Positions 36,090 to 46,042 of a stretch of DNA of 64,000 nt are shown here, piece by piece. The notes under the pieces were generated by a model. The model did not search any database and was not told the origin of the DNA. It was given only the letters and a program-made list of their open reading frames with translations. The position numbers and the translations under genes are program-made. The DNA lies in the NCBI RefSeq assembly GCF_001557535.2, contig NZ_CP014306.1, positions 2,170,001-2,234,000 on the forward strand, in the 5' to 3' direction. The first letter of the stretch is position 1. Each line of letters starts with the position of its first letter. This DNA is from Burkholderia sp. PAMC 26561. Its GTDB lineage: Bacteria; Pseudomonadota; Gammaproteobacteria; Burkholderiales; Burkholderiaceae.

Positions 36090-36904
36090 ATTCAACTGTC
36101 AATCCGGCTTCCACGCATAGTTACGGCGGCACGACTGCCGCGCGCAAAGGCGTGCAGGCTGTCGACGAAGCGCTCGCCGCACATTTTCAGCGTTTTGCCG
36201 CGGGTCTTCAGCCGGCAACGCTGCACAAGACCTTCGATGACCAGGGCGCGTTCCTGTATCTGGAAGACTTCCTGCCAAGCGCGTTCACGGAAAAGCTCGT
36301 CGAGGCCGTGCGTGCCGTGACGCCTTCAATCAACCGGAATTACATTCCGGGGCACAAGGCGGGCGGCAGCGTAAGCCGGCACACAATTGACGAACTGGCG
36401 CCGTTCATCGCCGATTTGTACCGGTCTCCCGCGCTGATCAAATGGCTGGAAAAGATCAGCGGCGACACGCTCCAGGAGTCTCCTGCCGACGACCCGCATG
36501 CCTACGCGCTGTATTTCTATACGAAGGCGGGCGATCACATCGGCTGGCATTACGACACGTCGTACTACGAAGGCCGCCGTTACACGCTGCTGCTGGGCGT
36601 GATGGACGATTCATCGTGCCGCCTCGACTACGAGCTGCACACGCGCACGCCTGAGATTCCGGATCAACCCGGCTCGGTGCAAATCCCGCCGGGCGGCCTT
36701 GTTTTCTTCGATGGCGACAAGCTGCGCCATCGCATCACGCCCGCACGCGCGAATGAATTTCGCGTATCGCTGACTTTCGAGTACGTCACGAATCCGAACA
36801 TGCGGCCGTGGCAGCGTTTTATCTCGAACATGAAGGATTCGATCGCGTACTTCGGTTTCGGCCAGGTATTCCGCCGCAAAGGCGGGAGGAACGGCGCCGC
36901 ATGA
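36086..36904 (+). CDS. Fe(II)/2-oxoglutarate-dependent oxygenase (HalD-like fold)
   Basis: 272 residues. Metal triad: H155-Y-D157 in GWHYDTSYYEGRRYTLLLG and distal H215 in DKLRHRITPARANEFRVSL, with R226 as likely 2-oxoglutarate anchor. Because the carboxylate (Asp157) is present, hydroxylation is more likely than halogenation. No signal peptide. In this cluster it could hydroxylate AEP or the lipid; 1-hydroxy-AEP head groups are known in some bacterial phosphonolipids, but this assignment is inference. Overlaps the preceding gene (4 bp) and the following one (ATGA, 4 bp). Confidence 0.85.
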   Translation: MNSTVNPASTHSYGGTTAARKGVQAVDEALAAHFQRFAAGLQPATLHKTFDDQGAFLYLEDFLPSAFTEKLVEAVRAVTPSINRNYIPGHKAGGSVSRHTIDELAPFIADLYRSPALIKWLEKISGDTLQESPADDPHAYALYFYTKAGDHIGWHYDTSYYEGRRYTLLLGVMDDSSCRLDYELHTRTPEIPDQPGSVQIPPGGLVFFDGDKLRHRITPARANEFRVSLTFEYVTNPNMRPWQRFISNMKDSIAYFGFGQVFRRKGGRNGAA

Positions 36905-37908
36905 GCCGCGCTGGAACTGTCCTTCTGTCGCTCGGCGTGGTGTTGTTCATCGCGCTGCTGGGCTGGCAGGGTTTCGGTTCCGTCGCGACGGCGCTTGCGG
37001 CCGCTGGCTGGGGACTGCTCGCGGTCGCGGCATTTCATGTGCTGCCGGTCGTGATCGACGCGCTGGCCATCGAAACTCTTTTCCCCCGCAATGAACGCGA
37101 TGTCACGTTCCGTGACGCATTGCTCGCACGCTGGACCGGCGAGTCCGTCAATAGCCTGATGCCGGCCGGCCAGATAGGCGGCCCCATGCTGATGGTGCGT
37201 TATCTCTCGCAGCGCGGCATGCGTGCGCGCGACGCCGCCGCCGTCATCACCGTCAGCACGACCATGCAGTCCGTCGGCCAGATGATCTTCGCAATGATCG
37301 GCCTCGCGCTCCTGAGCGGCTATGCATCGGGCGTGGGCATGTTGCTGCCGGTGCTGATCGTGATCGTGGTGTGCTCGCTGATGGTCGTCGGCTTCTTCTT
37401 TGCGCAGCGTGCGGGTTTGTTCGGCCGGGCAACGCGTTTTGCTTCCCAGTTTGCGGCGCGCTTTTCGAAGAAGCGCGACTGGTCGTCGCTGGTATCGCGC
37501 GCGGAAGCCGTCGATAGCGCCGTGCTCGAGCTTTACAAGAAGCCCGGACCGGTTGCCGCGAGTTTCGCGCTGAGCCTGCTGGGCTGGATCGTCGGTACGG
37601 GCGAAGTCTGGCTTGCACTGCATTTGCTCGGCTCGCCGGTTGGGTGGGGCGAAGCGTTGATGCTGGAAAGTCTTGGCCAGGCCATTCGTGGCGCGGCGTT
37701 CGCCGTGCCCGGTTCGCTCGGCGTGCAGGAGGGCGGCTACCTGCTGCTCGCGCGCCTGATTGGTTTGCCGCCCGAAGCCGCCCTGGCGCTTTCGCTTGCC
37801 AAGCGCGCGCGTGAATTGCTGCTGGGTTTGCCGGGCATCGTTTATCTTCATTTCGCTGAAAAGGGCTGGCAGCGCCGTCGTCTTGCGCGCGTGCCGGATA
37901 TCGAATAA
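36901..37908 (+). CDS. LPG-synthase transmembrane-like protein (HpnL/UPF0104-type flippase candidate)
   Basis: 335 residues, seven or more hydrophobic helices. ARWTGESVNSLMPAGQIGGP and VPGSLGVQEGGYLLLARLIGL are the conserved motifs of the lysylphosphatidylglycerol synthase TM region / HpnL family. The family lacks a catalytic domain here and is associated with lipid translocation or glycolipid and hopanoid export. It is the likely mover of the cluster's lipid product. The start ATG at 36901 overlaps the oxygenase stop (ATGA). Confidence 0.85.
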   Translation: MSRAGTVLLSLGVVLFIALLGWQGFGSVATALAAAGWGLLAVAAFHVLPVVIDALAIETLFPRNERDVTFRDALLARWTGESVNSLMPAGQIGGPMLMVRYLSQRGMRARDAAAVITVSTTMQSVGQMIFAMIGLALLSGYASGVGMLLPVLIVIVVCSLMVVGFFFAQRAGLFGRATRFASQFAARFSKKRDWSSLVSRAEAVDSAVLELYKKPGPVAASFALSLLGWIVGTGEVWLALHLLGSPVGWGEALMLESLGQAIRGAAFAVPGSLGVQEGGYLLLARLIGLPPEAALALSLAKRARELLLGLPGIVYLHFAEKGWQRRRLARVPDIE

Positions 37909-37929
37909 AGCCTTACCCATAGGATCAAC

Positions 37930-38697
37930 ATGCGCGCAATCATCCTTGCCGCCGGCATGGGATTACGTCTCGTGCAGCCTGAAGGGCAGCAAAAGCCGAA
38001 GTGCCTGCTGCGTTTTGGCGAATCGTCGCTGCTTGAACGTCATCTGCAACTGCTGAAAACCGCGGGCGTCGACGAGATCGTTTTTGTACTCGGATTCAAG
38101 CACGAAGTGGTTGAAGAGGAACTGGCCACGATCGCCTGGAAGCCACATACCGAAGTGGTGGTGAACAACGAGTTTTCGCTTGGCAGCGTGTTGTCCGTGC
38201 ATACGGCGGCCGATGCGTTGACGCGTGGCGGCGACGTGCTCCTGATGGACGCCGACGTGCTTTACGACGAACGCATTCTCGAACCGCTGGTCGCGGGCGC
38301 GGGGCCGGTGAACCGCTTGTTGATCGACCGTGATTTCGAAGCGGGCGATGAACCCGTGAAACTCTGCGTGGCGAATGGCGTACCGGTCGAGTTGCGCAAG
38401 CAGGTGCTGGCGGATCTGCAGTACGACGTGATTGGCGAATCGGTGGGATTTTTCCGCTTCGATGAAACCGCCGCACGCCGTCTGGCCGAGATCGTCGCGG
38501 GATACGTCGCGACGGGTCGCGCGAACCTGCCGCATGAAGAAGCTGTCCGCGATCTGCTGCTGGAACGCAGCCAGGTATTCGACGTCGCCGATGTAACCGG
38601 CGCGCCGTGGATCGAAATCGATTTTCAAAACGACGTTAAACGCGCGGCCGACGAAGTCTTGCCGCAACTGCGTCAGCTTGCTGGAGCCCTACGATGA
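37930..38697 (+). CDS. NTP transferase, probable aminophosphonate/phosphocholine cytidylyltransferase
   Basis: 255 residues. [13 protein letters not shown] (2-14) and KPKCLL (22-27) are the nucleotide-binding signatures of the sugar-1-phosphate/phosphocholine nucleotidyltransferase superfamily; LMDADVLYD is the metal-binding acidic motif. Enzymes of this type with PEP mutase activate AEP with CTP (PntC-like). Its start is 21 bp after the flippase gene and its stop overlaps aepX by 4 bp. Confidence 0.85.
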   Translation: MRAIILAAGMGLRLVQPEGQQKPKCLLRFGESSLLERHLQLLKTAGVDEIVFVLGFKHEVVEEELATIAWKPHTEVVVNNEFSLGSVLSVHTAADALTRGGDVLLMDADVLYDERILEPLVAGAGPVNRLLIDRDFEAGDEPVKLCVANGVPVELRKQVLADLQYDVIGESVGFFRFDETAARRLAEIVAGYVATGRANLPHEEAVRDLLLERSQVFDVADVTGAPWIEIDFQNDVKRAADEVLPQLRQLAGALR

Positions 38698-40400
38698 ACG
38701 CACCGTATCAACTGCCCGCGGCTTATGCCCGTTCCCTTCGTCTGCGCGAAATGCTTCAAAGCAATGAGCTCGAATTCCTGATGGAAGCGCACAACGGCTT
38801 GTCGGCGCGCATTGTCAAGGAAGCCGGCTTCAAGGCGATCTGGGGCTCGGGCCTGACGATCTCCGCGCAGTTCGGCGTACGCGACAACAACGAAGCAAGC
38901 TGGACGCAAGTGGTCGACACGCTCGAGTTCATGGCGGATGCCAGCGACCTTCCTATCCTGCTCGACGGCGACACTGGTTACGGCAACTTCAATAATGTCC
39001 GCCGGTTGGTGAAGAAGCTGGAACAGCGCGGTATTGCAGGCGTGTGTATTGAGGACAAGCAGTTTCCAAAGACGAACTCTTTCCTGAACGGTGAGCGCCA
39101 GCCGCTCGCCGAGATGGACGAGTTCTGCGGCAAGATCAAGGCCGGCAAGGATTCGCAAAGCGATCCGAATTTCTCGATCGTCGCGCGCGTTGAAGCGTTG
39201 ATTGCCGGCTGGGGCATGGAAGAGGCGCTGAAGCGCGCCGAGGCTTATCGCCAAGCCGGTGCGGACGCCATCCTGATTCACAGCAAGCTGTCGAAGCCCG
39301 ACGAGATCCTCACGTTCGCACGTGAATGGGCCGGCCGCGGCCCGCTCGTGATCGTGCCGACCAAGTACTACAGCACGCCAACCGATGTCTTTCGTCAGGC
39401 CGGCATCAGCACGGTGATCTGGGCGAACCATTTGCTGCGCGGCGCGGCATCGACCATGCAGGCTATCGCGAAGGAAATCCACACCAGCCAGACGCTCGTG
39501 AACGTGGAAGACCGCGTGGCGAGCGTGAACGAGATCTTCCGTCTGCAGGACGCCGAAGAGTATTCGACGGCCGAGGGCGTGTATCTGTCGTCGGCGAGCG
39601 CATCGCGTAACGCGGTTGTTCTGGCGGCAAGCCGGGGCGCAGGCCTCGAAGCCGTCACCGCCGACAAACCCAAGGTGATGCTGCCGATCGCGGGCAAGCC
39701 GCTGCTGCGCCGCCTGGTCGAAGCGTTCAAGAAGGAAGGCATCAACGACATCACGGTGGTGGGCGGTTATCGCGCTGATGCCATCGATACATCGGGCGTT
39801 CGCCTTGTAGTGAACGAAAAGCATGAGCAGACGGGTGAACTGGCTTCGCTCGCATGCGCAGCGAAATCGTTCACGGCCGACACGGTCATCTCGTACGGCG
39901 ACCTCTTGTTCCGCAGCTACATTCTTCGCGATCTGGTGGAGTCCGACAGCGACTTCTGCGTGGTCGTGGATTCGTCGCAGACGCCGCAAGCCGGGGTTGC
40001 ATCGACGGACTTTGCGTTCTGCTCCACCGCCGATGACCGCGCGCTCTTCGGCCAGAAAGTCTGGCTCGAAAGCGTCACGAGCTCGGCCGCTCCGGCAAAC
40101 GTGGAATCGAAAGCGCCGCAAGGCCGCTGGATGGGCTTGCTCAACGTCCGCGGCGCGGGCCGCGAGCGTCTGGTCGCCACGCTCGAACAACTGCAACGAC
40201 GCGATGACTTTGCCAGGCTCGACATGGCCGCGCTGCTCAACGCACTGATCGCGGCGGGCGAGCGCATCGAAGTGCAATACGTGCATGGCCACTGGCGCGG
40301 CGTGAACGACCTCGACGAACTGCGTCAAGCCGGTGACTTCGCTCACGGGCAAGCACCGTACGGATCGAACGGATCGTCGGGCGCGGAGGCAGGCGCGTGA
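38694..40400 (+). CDS. aepX: Phosphoenolpyruvate mutase fused to C-terminal nucleotidyltransferase domain
   Basis: 568 residues. Residues 1-300 are PEP mutase: the catalytic [10 protein letters not shown] (E120-S129, the EDKxxxKTNS mutase signature that separates it from isocitrate lyases) and [11 protein letters not shown] for metal binding. It forms the C-P bond, PEP to phosphonopyruvate. Residues about 306-550 are an NTP-transferase domain ([33 protein letters not shown]); the usual AAGxG reads AASRG. The fusion suggests that C-P synthesis is coupled to nucleotide activation. Overlaps the genes on both sides by 4 bp. Confidence 0.95.
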   Translation: MNAPYQLPAAYARSLRLREMLQSNELEFLMEAHNGLSARIVKEAGFKAIWGSGLTISAQFGVRDNNEASWTQVVDTLEFMADASDLPILLDGDTGYGNFNNVRRLVKKLEQRGIAGVCIEDKQFPKTNSFLNGERQPLAEMDEFCGKIKAGKDSQSDPNFSIVARVEALIAGWGMEEALKRAEAYRQAGADAILIHSKLSKPDEILTFAREWAGRGPLVIVPTKYYSTPTDVFRQAGISTVIWANHLLRGAASTMQAIAKEIHTSQTLVNVEDRVASVNEIFRLQDAEEYSTAEGVYLSSASASRNAVVLAASRGAGLEAVTADKPKVMLPIAGKPLLRRLVEAFKKEGINDITVVGGYRADAIDTSGVRLVVNEKHEQTGELASLACAAKSFTADTVISYGDLLFRSYILRDLVESDSDFCVVVDSSQTPQAGVASTDFAFCSTADDRALFGQKVWLESVTSSAAPANVESKAPQGRWMGLLNVRGAGRERLVATLEQLQRRDDFARLDMAALLNALIAAGERIEVQYVHGHWRGVNDLDELRQAGDFAHGQAPYGSNGSSGAEAGA

Positions 40401-41575
40401 TCGAAGCTGCACAATTTGTCGAAGCCGCGCGTGAGCGCGGTTTCGACTGGTACGCGGGCGTGCCGTGCTCGTACCTGACGCCGTTCATCAATTACGTGCT
40501 GCAGGACGAGTCGCTGAATTATGTTTCGGCAGCGAACGAGGGTGACGCGGTTGCGTTGATCGCGGGCGTGGCGCTGGGCGCATCGGGCGAGTTCAAGAAG
40601 CGGCGCGGTGTGGCGATGATGCAGAACTCCGGGCTCGGCAACGCGGTGAGCCCGCTCACGTCGCTGACCTGGACGTTCAGGCTGCCGCAATTGCTGATCG
40701 TCACATGGCGCGGCCAGCCCGGTGTTGCCGATGAACCCCAGCACGCGCTGATGGGTCCGGTCACGCCAGCCATGCTGGACACCATGGAGATTCCATGGGA
40801 ATTGTTCCCCACCGAAGCCGATGCAATTGGTCCCGCGCTCGATCGTGCGACCGCGCATATGGACAGCACCGGGCGGCCGTATGCGCTCGTGATGCAGAAG
40901 GGCAGTGTTGCGCCGTACAAGCTCACGAAGAAGGGCTTGAGCGGCGTGCGCCGGCGTGCTTTGAACGAGCGCGCCGAAGTCCGAACGCAATTCGCTGAAA
41001 ACGGCGAACTGTCTTCACGCCACGACGCACTGCAACGCGTGATCGCGCATACGCCGAAGGAATCCACGGTCGTGCTGGCATCGACGGGATTTTGCGGGCG
41101 CGAACTCTACGCCATTGACGACCGCGACAACCAGTTGTACCTCGTCGGATCAATGGGATGCGTGACGCCCATGGCGCTCGGGCTGGCTTTGTCGCGCCCG
41201 GACCTGAACGTGATCGCGCTCGATGGCGACGGCGCCGCGCTCATGCGCATGGGCGTGTTCGCCACGCTCGGCGCGTACGGCCCGTCGAACCTCACGCACC
41301 TGCTGCTCGACAACGGTGCCCACGAGTCGACCGGCGGTCAGGCAACCGTGTCGCCGGGCGTCGAGTTTGCACGCATTGCATCGGCGTGCGGGTACGCGCT
41401 GGCGCTCGACGGCGACGATCTTTCGGTCATCGACACGTTGTTCGAAGCAAAGGGTGTCGATGGCGTTCGCTTCGCCCGCCTGTCGATCAGCACCGGCACG
41501 CCCGGCGACTTGCCGCGGCCGTCGATCACACCGGAAGACGTGCGCGCGCGCCTGCAAAAACATATCGGACGCTAG
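40397..41575 (+). CDS. aepY: Phosphonopyruvate decarboxylase
   Basis: 392 residues, thiamine-diphosphate dependent. [12 protein letters not shown] carries the activating Glu; the ThDP/Mg motif is [13 protein letters not shown] through [13 protein letters not shown]. It removes CO2 from phosphonopyruvate, giving phosphonoacetaldehyde and pulling the unfavourable mutase reaction forward. GTG start at 40397, overlapping aepX by 4 bp (GTGA). Confidence 0.94.
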   Translation: MIEAAQFVEAARERGFDWYAGVPCSYLTPFINYVLQDESLNYVSAANEGDAVALIAGVALGASGEFKKRRGVAMMQNSGLGNAVSPLTSLTWTFRLPQLLIVTWRGQPGVADEPQHALMGPVTPAMLDTMEIPWELFPTEADAIGPALDRATAHMDSTGRPYALVMQKGSVAPYKLTKKGLSGVRRRALNERAEVRTQFAENGELSSRHDALQRVIAHTPKESTVVLASTGFCGRELYAIDDRDNQLYLVGSMGCVTPMALGLALSRPDLNVIALDGDGAALMRMGVFATLGAYGPSNLTHLLLDNGAHESTGGQATVSPGVEFARIASACGYALALDGDDLSVIDTLFEAKGVDGVRFARLSISTGTPGDLPRPSITPEDVRARLQKHIGR

Positions 41576-41580
41576 ACATC

Positions 41581-42639
41581 ATGCTGCTGCTCAACCCCGG
41601 CCCTGTCACGCTGACCGAACGCGTGCGCAATAGCCTGCTGCAAACCGACTTGTGCCATCGCGAGCCGGAATTTTTCGATCTGCAGGACGAAGCGCGCTCG
41701 CGTTTGCTTGCGGCTTATTCGCTTGATCCGAAGGTCTGGACGGCTGTCTTGATGACGGGTTCGGGCACGGCTGCCGTGGAAAGCATGATCGCCGGAATGG
41801 TGCCGGAGGGCGGACGTCTGCTGGTCATCGAGAATGGCGTGTACGGCGAGCGGATTGCGCAGATCGCGACGCAGTACGGCATCGATCACGAGGTCGTTAA
41901 GTATGCGTGGATGGAAGCGCCGGATGTCGATGCGATCACGGCCAAGCTGGATGGTTTCACGAACGTCGCGATCATCCATCACGAGACGACAACCGGCCGC
42001 CTGAACAAGATCGACCAGTTGAGCGCGGCGTGCAAGGCACGCGGTATCGGCTTGTTGCTCGATGGCGTGAGCAGCTTCGGCGCCGAGCATATCGACTTCG
42101 ATGGCGGCGGCATCACCGCCGTCGCCGCGACCGCCAACAAATGTCTGCATGGCGTTCCCGGCGCGGCATTTGTGATCGCGAAACGCGAAGCGCTGAAACA
42201 TGCTGCGAGCCGCACCTATTACCTCGGCATCACGCGCCTGGCCAGGTTGCAGGACGAACGCAATACGCCGTTTACGCCCTCCGTGCACGCGTATTACGCG
42301 CTGGTCGAAGCGCTGCGCGAGTTCGAGGACGAAGGCGGCCTGAACGCGCGTCATGCGCGCTACGCGGCGCTCGCCGAGCAGGCGCGTTCGGGGCTGGCTG
42401 CGTTGGGTATCGAAGGCGCGCTGCCGGATGGCGAGTCGTCGGTCGTGTTGCGGGCTTACCGGTTGCCCGCGGGAACCACGTACCCGGTTTTGCACGACGC
42501 GTTGAAGACCAAGGGTTTCGTGATCTACGCCGGGCAGGGCGGTTTGTCGAACGAACTGTTCCGCATCTCCACGATGGGCGCTTTGCACGCAGCGGACATC
42601 GACGGGCTGATTGCATCGATAGCGAATATCGTGCGTTAA
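41581..42639 (+). CDS. phnW: 2-aminoethylphosphonate-pyruvate transaminase
   Basis: 352 residues, PLP-dependent class V aminotransferase. LLLNPGPVTLTERV and CHREPEF are family starts; HHETTTGRLNKID and the PLP Lys187 in ATANKCLHGVPG follow. It interconverts phosphonoacetaldehyde and AEP; with PEP mutase and decarboxylase upstream and no phosphonatase nearby, the biosynthetic direction is expected. Starts 5 bp after aepY; a long terminator follows, closing the cluster. Confidence 0.95.
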   Translation: MLLLNPGPVTLTERVRNSLLQTDLCHREPEFFDLQDEARSRLLAAYSLDPKVWTAVLMTGSGTAAVESMIAGMVPEGGRLLVIENGVYGERIAQIATQYGIDHEVVKYAWMEAPDVDAITAKLDGFTNVAIIHHETTTGRLNKIDQLSAACKARGIGLLLDGVSSFGAEHIDFDGGGITAVAATANKCLHGVPGAAFVIAKREALKHAASRTYYLGITRLARLQDERNTPFTPSVHAYYALVEALREFEDEGGLNARHARYAALAEQARSGLAALGIEGALPDGESSVVLRAYRLPAGTTYPVLHDALKTKGFVIYAGQGGLSNELFRISTMGALHAADIDGLIASIANIVR

Positions 42640-42660
42640 GCATCAAGGCTTGTGCTCAAA

Positions 42661-42704
42661 CGAAGAAGGCCGCGACAACGCCATGTTGTCGCGGCCTTCT
42701 TTTT
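42661..42704 (+). terminator. Strong terminator of the phosphonate cluster
   Basis: Stem of 15 perfect pairs plus A-T extensions (GAAGGCCGCGACAAC with its complement, 42665-42679 and 42685-42699), loop GCCAT, then TTTTT. Confidence 0.92.
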
Positions 42705-42713
42705 GGAAACTCA

Positions 42714-43166
42714 TCAATCCCGGTTGCAGAAAATCGCGGTGATGAACGGCGCGACATGATGGATGATGGCGTCGCTTCCGGCGGCGCGAACTTTCTGTCT
42801 CACTGACTCTTCCCCGCCGATAACCACCGCGCCGTAAGCCGATTCCGCGATTGGCGCGCCGGTCCCGGTCTTGAAGATCGCGTCGTCCTTTTGAAATCCG
42901 ACGACCGCGAACACACCGAAATCGAAGGCGGTCAGATGGCTGTCGCGCGTCGGCTTGAATGCGTTGATGGAATTGGCTTCCACGCGCATGGGCGTGGCTT
43001 CGATAACGTGGTCCTGTTGAAGCGGCGCGATGAACGCGTGCGCGTCGGCTTTGCAATCGAGCAAGGAGTCCAGCGCGTAAGCCGAAGCGTGCACGGAGGT
43101 TGCGGCAATCAGGACGGTCAAGCCGATTCGGACGGCTCGATAAAGCGGCTTGATGTGTGGCTTCAT
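42714..43166 (-). CDS. Secreted hypothetical protein (150 aa)
   Basis: Signal peptide (MKPHIKPLYRAVRIGLTVLI... cleaved near SAYA-LDSLLDC). The mature protein (about 120 aa) has two Cys (LDCKAD and AIFCNRD) that may form a disulfide, and a central FDFGVFAVVGFQ strand. No family recognised. ATG at 43166. It sits alone between the phosphonate cluster terminator (opposite strand) and guaD, 132 bp after the guaD stop. Confidence 0.65.
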   Translation of the reverse strand: MKPHIKPLYRAVRIGLTVLIAATSVHASAYALDSLLDCKADAHAFIAPLQQDHVIEATPMRVEANSINAFKPTRDSHLTAFDFGVFAVVGFQKDDAIFKTGTGAPIAESAYGAVVIGGEESVRQKVRAAGSDAIIHHVAPFITAIFCNRD

Positions 43167-43298
43167 GAACGGTGGGTAAGCGCTCGGGCGTTGCCAAAGG
43201 CTAAACTTTACCGGGAAGCCGACAAACGCGCTCGATCTGTAATTTTGTCCGATCGGGCTTACGTTCTCGTAACGGTTAAATGGCCCCGTCGCGCGTGG

Positions 43299-44642
43299 TC
43301 AAGCTGCAGCCAGCTCCGCAACCGCAGCACGCCGTGCATCTCTTTCATGCACACGCTGCCCCGCCGAATAGGTTTCGAAGACCGCGCGGTCATCGCCCAG
43401 CATTGCGAATGCGAACAACAGTTCTTCCAGCGAGTCCGCCCGTGTCGTGCGACGCGCGAGAAGCGGCGTGCCGGCCGGATCCAGCACGACGAAATCGGCT
43501 TCACTGCCAGGTTTCAGCGTCCCGACCTTGTCCGCCATATCGAGCACTTGCGCGGCGCCCGTCGTCGCAAGCCAGAACATGCGTGCGGCCGTCAGGTGAT
43601 GACCTGTCAGGCGCGCGATCTTGTGTGCTTCGCCCATGGTTTGCAGCATCGAAAACGATGTGCCGCCGCCTACGTCGGTGGCGAGCGCGACCGGCATGTT
43701 CGCTTTGCCGGCTTTTTCGATATCGAAGAGGCCGCTGCCGAGGAACAGGTTCGATGTCGGGCAATGCGACGCGACCGCGCCGGTCTCGGCCATGCGTTGA
43801 CGGTCGGTATCGTCGAGGTAGATGCAATGGCCATAGACCGCGCGTTGACGCAGCAGATCGTAGTGATCGTAGATGTCCAGATAGCTTCGATGCCCGGGGA
43901 ACAGGCTTTCGACCCATTTGATCTCGTCGGTGTTTTCCGCGACGTGGCTCTGGATATATACGTCCTGGTGCTTGCGCGCGAGCACCGCGCAGGCTTCGAG
44001 TTGCGCCTCGGTGGAGGTCGGCGCAAAACGTGGCGTGAGCGCATATTCCTGACGTCCGCGGCCATGCCATTTCGCGATGAGTTCGGCGCTGTCGTCGTAA
44101 CCGGATTGCGCGGTATCTTGCAGATATTCCGGGCAATTACGATCCATCAGCACCTTGCCCGCGATCATGCGCAGATTGCGGGATTCGCTTTCGCCGAAGA
44201 AGGCATCGGCGGATTGCTTGTGGACCGTGCAATACACGAGCGCGCTGGTCGTGCCGCACGCGAGGAGTTCATCGATGAAAAATCCTGCCGTCTCGCGTGC
44301 ATACGCCGGGTCTTCGAACTTGCGCTCGGTCGGAAACGTGTACGTGTTCAACCATGGCAGCAAACCGGGCGCGGGCGACGCGATCATGTCGGTCTGCGGG
44401 TAGTGAATGTGCGAATCGATGAAGCCCGGCACGATCAGCTTGTCGCGCAGATCCTTGACGATGGCGTCCGGCGCGATCTGAGCGCGCAAGGCCGCATACG
44501 CGCCCGCCGCCACCACGCGGCCATTCTCCACGAGCAACAGGCCGTCGGTCTCATACACGGCGTTGCTGTCGGAGAAAGCAGGATCGTCGCGGAACGTGAG
44601 AAGTTGCGCGCGGTAGGCGGTCTGGCGGGTGGGCGTAGGCAT
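43299..44642 (-). CDS. guaD: Guanine deaminase
   Basis: 447 residues, zinc amidohydrolase. PGFIDSHIHYPQTDMIAS carries the HxH metal ligands; GTTSALVYCTVH, QSHVAENTDEIKWV, HCIYLDDTD and ATDVGGGTSFSML (metal Asp) match guanine deaminases. It converts guanine to xanthine, feeding xanthine dehydrogenase. ATG at 44642, 24 bp after the permease stop; last gene of the purine operon. Confidence 0.94.
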   Translation of the reverse strand: MPTPTRQTAYRAQLLTFRDDPAFSDSNAVYETDGLLLVENGRVVAAGAYAALRAQIAPDAIVKDLRDKLIVPGFIDSHIHYPQTDMIASPAPGLLPWLNTYTFPTERKFEDPAYARETAGFFIDELLACGTTSALVYCTVHKQSADAFFGESESRNLRMIAGKVLMDRNCPEYLQDTAQSGYDDSAELIAKWHGRGRQEYALTPRFAPTSTEAQLEACAVLARKHQDVYIQSHVAENTDEIKWVESLFPGHRSYLDIYDHYDLLRQRAVYGHCIYLDDTDRQRMAETGAVASHCPTSNLFLGSGLFDIEKAGKANMPVALATDVGGGTSFSMLQTMGEAHKIARLTGHHLTAARMFWLATTGAAQVLDMADKVGTLKPGSEADFVVLDPAGTPLLARRTTRADSLEELLFAFAMLGDDRAVFETYSAGQRVHERDARRAAVAELAAA

Positions 44643-44666
44643 TTGAAACGTCTCCAGTAAAGCGTG

Positions 44667-46028
44667 TTATAGCTGTGTCAAAAGCAGCAACGAAAGCGCG
44701 GCGACAATCCACATCGCCGGCTTGATTTCTTTTCCGCGGCCCGTGAAGAACTTGATCACGACAAACGCGAGGAATCCGTACGCAATGCCATCGGTGATCG
44801 AGTAGGTCAGCGGGATCAGGATCATTGCGAGGAAGGCGGGAATGGCTTCGTCGAAACGGCCCCATTCGATCTTCGTGATCGATTCCATCATGAACACGCC
44901 GACAAGCACGAGCGCCGGCGCCGTCGCGATTGCGGGCACGAGCGAGAGCAGCGGCGAGAGGAACAGGAACGGCAGGAAACACAGGCCCGCGATGACCGCG
45001 ACCAGGCCCGTGCGTCCGCCCGCCGAAATCCCCGCCGCCGATTCAATGTAGGCGTTCGCCGGGCTTGTCCCGAGCGGCGCGGAAATCAGTGCGGAGAACG
45101 AATCGACCATCATCGACTCGCGGATGTTGCGCGGGTTGCCATCTTTGTCGTAAAGCTTGCCGGCTTCCGAGATCGCCATGAAGGTTGAAAGCGCGTCGAA
45201 GAACGACGTGAACAACATGACGAAGATGAACGGCCAGTAGATCACCTTCAGCGAGCCGAAAATATCGAGCCGGCCGAGCGCCGAAAAATCCGGGGCCGAG
45301 ACCAGGCCGTTCCAGTTCACGAGTGTTTTCGTGGCGATTGCGGCGGGCCAGTATGCCGTGCCGTCGCCCCAGAACCGGCCAATTGGAATCGCAATCACGG
45401 TCGTGAAAATGATGCCTAGCATCAGCGCGCCGGTCACCTTGCGCGCGACCAGGATGGTGGTCACGGCCAAGCCGATCAGGAACGTGATCACTACCGGATT
45501 CAGCGATGCCGAATGCACGATCGTGACCGGATCGCCGACCACGAACTTCGCGTTGACCAGGCCAATCAAGCTGATAAAGAGCCCGATGCCGCACGATACA
45601 GCGTGGCGCAGATTCGCCGGAATGGCATCGACGACCAGCTTGCGCGCGTTGAACAACGCGAGGACCGCGAAGATCACGCCGGCCCAGAAGACGCAGCCAA
45701 GCGCCGTCTGCCACGGCATCTTGCCGCCGTGGACCATCACGAACGCAAACAGCGCGTTCATGCCCATGCCGGGCGCCACCAGCACGGGGTTGCGCGCGTA
45801 CAAACCCATCGCGCAACTGCCGAGGAAACTCACGATCACGGTCGCCGTCAGCGCCGCGGGAAACGGCACGCCCGCCTGCGACAAGATCCCTGGATTGACG
45901 ACGATGATGTACATCGCCGTGAGAAAGGTCGTGATGCCCGCGACGACTTCCGTTTTCGTGCGCGAACCCGCGGCGCGGATGCCGAAGAAACGCTCGAGCG
46001 TGGTGCTGTCCTGAGTAATCGATGCCAT
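44667..46028 (-). CDS. NCS2-family purine permease (AzgA/GhxP-like)
   Basis: 453 residues, about 12-14 TM segments. RTKTEVVAGITTFLTAMYIIV (quoted as RTKTEVVAGITTF) is typical of the AzgA-like nucleobase permeases, with VAPGMGMNALFAF and GTSPANAYIESAAGI. It imports adenine, guanine or hypoxanthine by proton symport; its place among adenine and guanine deaminases supports that. ATG 46028, 14 bp after the deaminase stop. Confidence 0.92.
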   Translation of the reverse strand: MASITQDSTTLERFFGIRAAGSRTKTEVVAGITTFLTAMYIIVVNPGILSQAGVPFPAALTATVIVSFLGSCAMGLYARNPVLVAPGMGMNALFAFVMVHGGKMPWQTALGCVFWAGVIFAVLALFNARKLVVDAIPANLRHAVSCGIGLFISLIGLVNAKFVVGDPVTIVHSASLNPVVITFLIGLAVTTILVARKVTGALMLGIIFTTVIAIPIGRFWGDGTAYWPAAIATKTLVNWNGLVSAPDFSALGRLDIFGSLKVIYWPFIFVMLFTSFFDALSTFMAISEAGKLYDKDGNPRNIRESMMVDSFSALISAPLGTSPANAYIESAAGISAGGRTGLVAVIAGLCFLPFLFLSPLLSLVPAIATAPALVLVGVFMMESITKIEWGRFDEAIPAFLAMILIPLTYSITDGIAYGFLAFVVIKFFTGRGKEIKPAMWIVAALSLLLLTQL

Positions 46029-46042
46029 GACGTTCCCGCGCG

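Noticed and set aside
38673..40412. 579-codon minus-strand frame antisense to PEP mutase
   Set aside because: It lies opposite a gene with complete PEP mutase motifs and has no domain of its own.
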